Source of the DNA: Peribolospora baueri
Lineage: Eukaryota > Basidiomycota > Peribolosporomycetes > Peribolosporales > Peribolosporaceae
Assembly (NCBI GenBank): GCA_029717555.1
Contig: JAMDHS010000135.1
Coordinates: 1-33,795 of the forward strand
Length of the DNA: 33,795 nucleotides
Direction of reading: 5' to 3'
Shown: piece after piece, positions 28,997 through 33,795 of the stretch
Position numbering within the stretch: the stretch's first letter is position 1
How the letters are laid out: the number at the start of each line of letters is the position of its first letter
Notes under the pieces: generated by a model
What the model was told of the DNA's origin: nothing
What the model saw: only the letters and a program-made list of their open reading frames with translations
The model's database searches: none
Translations under genes and position numbers: made by a program

Positions 28997-30680
28997 GTTC
29001 CGTGTCGACACTAATAACCACCCGCCAAGGCCGGCAAAGACGCGACGCGACATCCTGCCTGCCCATCCTATCGTCCTCATCCACCGCGTAAATTAGCCAA
29101 CAATAAAGTTTGAATAGGCGTCGCCACCGCGCTATCACCCTCGCCCTCGCCCTGACCTGCCCTCAGTTTCGAGTTCATTTCCTTACCACCACCACGGATC
29201 GTTCTCCTCTTTGTCGGCTCTGCCACCACTTTTTTTCATCGCCGCGGCCTCCTGGTGTCCCTGTGAGCCTCTCCGACTGTCTTCGGCTACTTTTCCAAAG
29301 CAGGCTCACGCGGTTGGCACGTCGACCACAGCCGGCGGTTTTGCCTCCTGCTTACCCACTCGGCACCTCGAACTTCGCCCCTACACGCCAAGATGTCGGC
29401 CGTGCTCCTGAGGGCGGATAGAGAGTTCAGATATTTCAAGCACTCCTTGTGGAGCTACTCGGTGTGGGGAGCGGAGGTATGGTACGAGAACTGGTACGTG
29501 CGCATCGTCGACAAGCCGGACACCCTCGCCGCCAGAGTGCTACGCTTCGAGGAGGACTTGCCCGAATACGAGGTTAACTTGGTTCTGCACGGCGATGAGG
29601 TACGCCGAACGGAGTACAAGGCCGACGACGGTGGAAGGGAACGCTACAGCCCCGTCAGCAGCGACCTGATGAAACGGCTGCCCGTTGTGTCGCCGGTGGA
29701 GGGAATACATTTCGTCAAGCGCCCGAGGGGAGATCGGGAAGTCACAAACTTGCTGGCAATGTTGGGACGCCCTGGCGTCATTCAGGTGCTGGGAAGGACG
29801 GCCGACAATGACTTGGTGTTTCCTCTCTACCCGTCGAGCATGGAAGCGCTTATTTGCTTAAGCCCCGAGCGCCCAGTGACGCAGATAAAGACGTGGTGCC
29901 TTCAAGTGCTGGACAGCCTGGAACAGCTGCATGCGCAAGGCATATGTCACGGCGACGTGGGCCTCCGCAACCTCCTCGACGCGGAGCCCCTCGTACTCTG
30001 TGACCTTGAGGGACCCTTTGAGGAGCCAAGCCCTGCGATTCCGGAGGCTCGCAAAGGCTTTCCCTTGAACGAGGCATCGGACGTGTACCTCTTCTCGTTG
30101 TGCTTGTGGGAGATGGTGAATCGCAACGCTCCTCGGCCCTTCATCAAGCTCGATCTGCAGGGCCCCTTCGGAGACGTCTTCCGCGCGTGCTCTGCTGAGG
30201 ACCCAGCCCTCAGGCCGTCTCTAGGGGAGATCAGAGTGATGCTGGAGGCCGTGGATGCGCCATAGAGGAAGAGTATGCGTGCCCGGTGCGTTGCTCGCCG
30301 CCTTGAATCGCGAACAGGTGTCTAGCCCGCATGGCGCTTTCGTCCGCTGATCTTTCTTCTCTGCCCGCGGTGCTTTGCCCTACTGCTTTCTTTGGCCTCC
30401 GCAGCACCTTTCCCTTCCCTCTTCGGTTTTCAGCAATGTCACTTTGTTTCGCTTCTCACCTCGACGCCGCTCATGAACAGAACCGCACTCGTCCCTTCAG
30501 GTCCCTCCGGTTATCTTCTCGGATGGCCTTCTGATAACCAGGGCAGTGCAGCTGGAGGTTATGAATTGATACGAAAATGATGATGACGAGGACTCGGAGG
30601 GCTGCTCTTATACTAGATGACAGGAGAGAGACCACAAAGGAAAGGCAATAAAGCAAAGCGCCTGATGGGTGCCTTCAGAC
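28997..30680 (+). repeat. Tandem duplication unit, copy 1
   Basis: First unit of a direct tandem duplication with a period of 1,696 bp. The 5' part (28997-29392) matches 30693-31088 with 4 mismatches in 396 bases. The 3' flank matches the second copy with about 3 mismatches over the first 268 bases, then small indels. Its right border is GCCTTCAGACG. The left edge shows a short TTCAG/GAC/ACTAG similarity to the junction, consistent with a microhomology-mediated duplication. Confidence 0.95.
29393..30265 (+). CDS. Protein-kinase-like gene A (intronless)
   Basis: A 290-aa protein with a eukaryotic protein-kinase fold, inferred from motifs. Likely catalytic residues: Lys109 (HFVKRP), Glu116, the catalytic loop HGDVGLRNLL with Asp188 and Asn193, and the metal-binding Asp204 in CDLEG (a DFG variant). 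The F-helix is SDVYLFSLCLWEMV, and the late Arg lies in DPALRPSLGEI. No glycine-rich loop is evident. Residues 1-100 form a separate N-terminal part with Trp/Tyr-rich WGAEVWYENWYVRIVD. ATG at 29393 has the context CAAGATG. There is no intron, unlike every conserved multi-exon neighbour. It is followed by a near-identical copy. Substrate is unknown. It could be active or regulatory, since the key residues are kept. It resembles the expanded, poorly known fungal kinase-like families. Confidence 0.85.
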   Translation: MSAVLLRADREFRYFKHSLWSYSVWGAEVWYENWYVRIVDKPDTLAARVLRFEEDLPEYEVNLVLHGDEVRRTEYKADDGGRERYSPVSSDLMKRLPVVSPVEGIHFVKRPRGDREVTNLLAMLGRPGVIQVLGRTADNDLVFPLYPSSMEALICLSPERPVTQIKTWCLQVLDSLEQLHAQGICHGDVGLRNLLDAEPLVLCDLEGPFEEPSPAIPEARKGFPLNEASDVYLFSLCLWEMVNRNAPRPFIKLDLQGPFGDVFRACSAEDPALRPSLGEIRVMLEAVDAP

Positions 30681-30692
30681 GATGACTAGAGT

Positions 30693-32370
30693 GTTCCGTG
30701 TCGACACTAATAACCACCCGCCAAGGCCGGCAAAGACGCGACGCCACATCCTGCCTGCCCATCCTATCGTCCTCATCCACCGCGTAAATTAGCCAACAAT
30801 AAAGTTTGAATAGGCGTCGCCACTGCGCTATCACCCTCGCCCTCGCCCTGACCTGCCCTCAGTCTCGAGTTCATTTCCTTACCACCACCACGGATCGTTC
30901 TCCTCTTTGTCGGCTCTGCCACCACTTTTTTTCATCGCCGCGGCCTCCTGGTGTCCCTGTGAGCCTCTCCGACTGTCTTCGGCTACTTTTCCAAAGCAGG
31001 CTCACGCGGTTGACACGTCGACCACAGCCGGCGGTTTTGCCTCCTGCTTACCCACTCGGCACCTCGAACTTCGCCCCTACACGCCAAGATGTCGGCCGTG
31101 GTCCTCAGGGCGGGTAGAGAGTTCAGATATTTCAAGCACTCCTTGTGGATCTACTCGGTGTGGGGAGCGGAGGTATGGTACGAGAACTGGTACGTGCGCA
31201 TCGTCGACAAGCCGGACACCCTCGCCGCCAGAGTGCTACGCTTCGAGGAGGACCTGCCCGAATACGAGGTTAACTTGGTTCTGCACGGCGATGAGGTGCG
31301 CCGAACGGAGTACAAGGCCGAAGGAGCTAGAAGGGAACGCTACAGCTCCGTCAGCGGCGACGTGATGAACCGGCTGCCCGTTGTGTCGCCGGTGGAGGGA
31401 ATACATTTCGTCAAGCGCCCGAGGGGAGATCGGGAAGTCACAAACTTGCTGGCGATGTTGGGACGCCCTGGCGTCATTCAGGTGCTGGGAAGGACGGCCG
31501 ACAATGACTTGGTGTTTCCTCTCTACCCGACCGACATGGAAACGCTTATTTGCTTAAGCCCCGAGCGCCCCGTGACGCAGATAAAGACGTGGTGCCTTCA
31601 AGTGCTGGACAGCCTGGAACAGCTGCATGCGCAAGGCATATGTCACGGCGACGTGGGCCTCCACAACCTCCTCGACGCGGAGCCCCTCGTACTCTGTGAC
31701 CTTGAGGGACCCTGGGAGGAGCCAATCCCCCACATTCCGGAGGCTCGCAAAGGCTTTCCCTTAAACGAGGCATCGGACGTGTACCTCTTCTCGTTGTGCT
31801 TGTGGCAGATGGTGAACCGCTCCGCTCCTCGGCCCTTCATCAAGCTCGATCTGCAGGGCCCCTTCGGAGACGTCTTCCGCGCGTGCGCTGCTGAGGACCC
31901 AGCCCTCAGGCCGTCTCTAGGGGAGATCAGAGTGATGCTGGAGGCCGTGGATGCGCCATAGAGGAAGAGTATGCGTGCCCGGTGCGTTGCTCGCCGCCTT
32001 GAATCGCGAACAGGTGTCTAGCCCGCATGGCGCTTTCGTCCGCTGATCTTTCTTCTCTGCCCGCGGTGCTTTGCCCTACTGCTTTCTTTGGCCTCCGCAG
32101 CACCTTTCCCTTCCATCTTCGGTTTTCAGCAATGTCACTTTGTTTCGCTTCTCACCCCGACGCCGCTCATGAACAGAACCGCACTCGTCCCTTCTGGTCC
32201 CTCCGGTTATCTTCTCGGATGGCCTTCTGATACCCAAGGCAGTGTGCAATGAATTGATATGAAAATGATGATGACGAGGACTCGGAGGGCTGCTCTTATA
32301 CTAGGTGACAGGAGAGAGACCACAAAGGAAAGGGAAAAAAAGCGAAGAGCCTGATGGGTGCCTTCAGACG
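30693..32370 (+). repeat. Tandem duplication unit, copy 2
   Basis: Second unit of the 1,696-bp-period direct duplication, ending at GCCTTCAGACG at about 32370, after which the two copies diverge. Identity in flanks is about 99 percent, but in the coding part only about 96 percent. Confidence 0.95.
31089..31961 (+). CDS. Protein-kinase-like gene B (intronless), tandem paralogue
   Basis: 290 aa, same layout and no gaps relative to gene A. The kinase residues Lys109, Asp188, Asn193 and Asp204 are conserved, but the catalytic loop reads HGDVGLHNLL (Arg192 to His). By my count 21 residues differ from gene A: positions 5, 9, 21, 78-81, 87, 90, 92, 94, 148, 149, 152, 192, 209, 213, 215, 240, 245 and 267. 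Several codons carry two or three base changes (for example Ala215 to His). Both promoters are almost identical, so the two genes are probably co-regulated. No stop or frameshift is present in either copy. Confidence 0.85.
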   Translation: MSAVVLRAGREFRYFKHSLWIYSVWGAEVWYENWYVRIVDKPDTLAARVLRFEEDLPEYEVNLVLHGDEVRRTEYKAEGARRERYSSVSGDVMNRLPVVSPVEGIHFVKRPRGDREVTNLLAMLGRPGVIQVLGRTADNDLVFPLYPTDMETLICLSPERPVTQIKTWCLQVLDSLEQLHAQGICHGDVGLHNLLDAEPLVLCDLEGPWEEPIPHIPEARKGFPLNEASDVYLFSLCLWQMVNRSAPRPFIKLDLQGPFGDVFRACAAEDPALRPSLGEIRVMLEAVDAP

Positions 32371-33173
32371 GAGAATAAAAGGTAATAGGACGGCCAGTGT
32401 GGCAGCCGCACTTCGGCACCAAGCCCTCAGGAAACTGCCACTTCCATTCATTTAATAAGATCCTCATTCAATCACCAGCATAGCGCTCTTCCTCCGCCCT
32501 CCCATTCTTGAGAATCGCCGCGCAGCTAGGCAAAATCTGGTCGACATCGACGCGTAGGGATTCTCCGAGTTGTTGAATGCATCCAGACCACTCGCATAGG
32601 CTACGAGAAATCCGTCTTGTGCTTTTCTCAAACCCCTCTCCACCTTTTTCTTGGTTATTTAGTCTGCAGTGCCAAGCTAGAAGCCAAATATCGAGACAGA
32701 GGTCGACAGCTTCAACGCGCTAAAGCTTGGGCCTAGATGGCCGTGCGGCAAGCGGAAGGAAGAAGGCCGCGCCTCTACAGACGAGAAAAGCGATGTTTAT
32801 GTCGCTCCTCTCGTCTTCAGTCTGGCCGTCCTCATGTCCTATTATTTTCTCATCCCAGAGATCGTCCTTCCCTTCCCCCTTTCTTTCTTCCATTCTCCCA
32901 CCTCGACCCCCAGGATCGGTTGGCTGGAGAACTAGGTAGCCGTACACTTCATGGATTATTACAAGGTCGCCTGGTCGGAGGCTTGAGCCAGAGGAAGCAA
33001 AGAGTGGTGAAGCTCTGTGAGGAGAGGTACATGACGGTGTGTGCTTTCACGTGTGCAGCTATTGCAGTAGCCATTGCGAACCTGTTTGGAAATGCGAGGG
33101 AGGAGAAGGCACGGGAAAGAGATTAGCTTCATTGATTCTCCACTCGTCGTCGGCTGCGTCCTCACCGCAGGTA
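32371..33173. other. Intergenic region right of the kinase array
   Basis: No supported gene. Frames between 32727 and 33126 on the plus strand and 32959-33354 on the minus strand are low-complexity shadows. It must contain the gene B 3' flank and the 3' end of the minus-strand phosphotransferase gene. Confidence 0.5.
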
Positions 33174-33795
33174 TCACGGCTGGTTCCCCCGGGTATATGA
33201 GGCGAGAAGCCCAGAGAGAGCCCGCGTGGATTCTAACCCACGACATTCTGGCCGTCTCTCGAGAAACTTCACCAGCTGCCTTGCTGCCTCTTCCCACTCT
33301 TCCAAGCCCCGAGACTGCTTTGCCATGAATTCCCAGAATGCGTCCTTGCTGCAAAGAGACGAGATGACGTCCTGAAGTTCTGCGTCGCTCATCAAAGGTC
33401 CGAGCCGGTGCGCCATCCCGCGCCTCTCCTCCTCGGCGCTGTGCGGAACGATTGGAGTGACCAAGAAATCAATGGAGTCCAGACGTCGGGGGCTCATTCC
33501 ATGTCCGCTTACCTGTAGAGCTCGAGGTACATGTCACGGTCAGTTTCGTAGTCCTCCTCACCCCAGCCCTTGATGAGCGATGGATAACTTGCCGCCTCCA
33601 CCAGTGGAAGCGGCTCGCCACACTTAAAGCCGACCCAATCGATGATCCTAAGAATTAACGCGTCAACGCGCCGGAGATCAGCCTTGAGTACGAGCAACAG
33701 TCGCAAATCATCTCGAGGCGGTGGGGCTCACCCGACAATATTCAACTCGTTATCGACGAGTATATTGGAGCCGCTGAGATCGCCGTGAACCATAG
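33174..33795 (-). CDS. APH/choline-kinase-like phosphotransferase, 3' part (truncated by window edge)
   Basis: C-terminal part of an aminoglycoside-phosphotransferase-family (APH, PF01636-like) protein. The minus-strand exons 33732-33795, 33513-33647 and 33174-33438 join in phase by GT..AG introns. The first carries the catalytic loop MVHGDLSGSNILVDNE (Asp of HGD and the following Asn). The second starts with the metal-binding Asp in GIIDWVGFKCGEPLPLVEAA, the usual APH order. The third is a helical tail (SDAELQDVISSLC, FLERRPECRG). The N-terminal lobe lies outside the window. In fungi such genes are numerous and mostly uncharacterised; true antibiotic resistance should not be assumed. Confidence 0.82.

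Noticed and set aside
29110-31117. A 103-codon frame upstream of and overlapping each kinase start
   Set aside because: It runs into the kinase ATG in another frame and has a Ser/Pro/Arg-rich composition; it is best explained as leader DNA.
30331-32230. A 67-codon frame with an ATG present in the 3' flank of both kinase copies
   Set aside because: Its conservation follows from the recent duplication; the few differences between copies (Pro/His, Leu/Pro, Arg/Trp) all change the protein, as expected of non-coding DNA.
1-33795. CRISPR arrays, insertion sequences, LTR-type or other virus-like elements
   Set aside because: No regularly spaced repeats, terminal repeats, transposase, integrase or reverse-transcriptase motifs were seen in any frame I read.

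Overview
This window looks like nuclear DNA of a fungus, most likely a basidiomycete yeast or a close relative. Housekeeping proteins of fungal type are packed on both strands and broken by many short GT..AG introns, 16 exons in one nucleoporin gene. The DNA is GC-rich, the methionine synthase gene is strongly biased to C-ending codons, and the single tRNA gene has an intron and a Pol III terminator. Species cannot be named from the sequence alone.

Left and centre (about 0.9-23.6 kb) form a conserved core. In order: a histidine-phosphatase (phosphoglycerate-mutase-like) gene (+), SVF1 (-), OMA1 (+), MET6 methionine synthase (+), a tRNA-Gln with an intron (-), VMA5 (-), NUP84/NUP107 (+), a PLP-homeostasis protein of the YggS/PLPBP family (+) and TMA46/DFRP1 (-). 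I traced exon chains by splice sites, reading-frame phase and family motifs. Seven of the eight protein-coding chains close in phase to the family's expected length; the histidine phosphatase has one unresolved intron. VMA5 and NUP84 lie head to head over 239 bp, as do SVF1 and OMA1 over 1.5 kb. The PLPBP-like gene and TMA46 converge with 86 bp between stops.

Right third (about 24.4-33.8 kb) is different: lineage-specific, less conserved and partly unresolved. It holds an uncharacterised multi-exon gene on the minus strand, several exon-like islands in a 2-kb stretch without a clear gene, a 233-aa fungal orphan protein (-), a tandem duplication (1,696-bp period) carrying two intronless 290-codon protein-kinase-like genes (+), and the 3' part of an APH-family phosphotransferase gene (-) running off the right edge.

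The most interesting signal is the tandem pair of kinase-like genes. Their flanking non-coding DNA differs by about 1 percent, but the coding sequences differ by about 4 percent (36 of 873 bases), giving 21 amino-acid replacements against 8 silent codon changes, clustered in three short patches. This suggests diversifying selection, or gene conversion limited to the coding region. Other leads are a roughly 60-bp dispersed repeat shared by two distant intergenic regions, candidate 32-33-nt introns, and the uncharacterised minus-strand gene.
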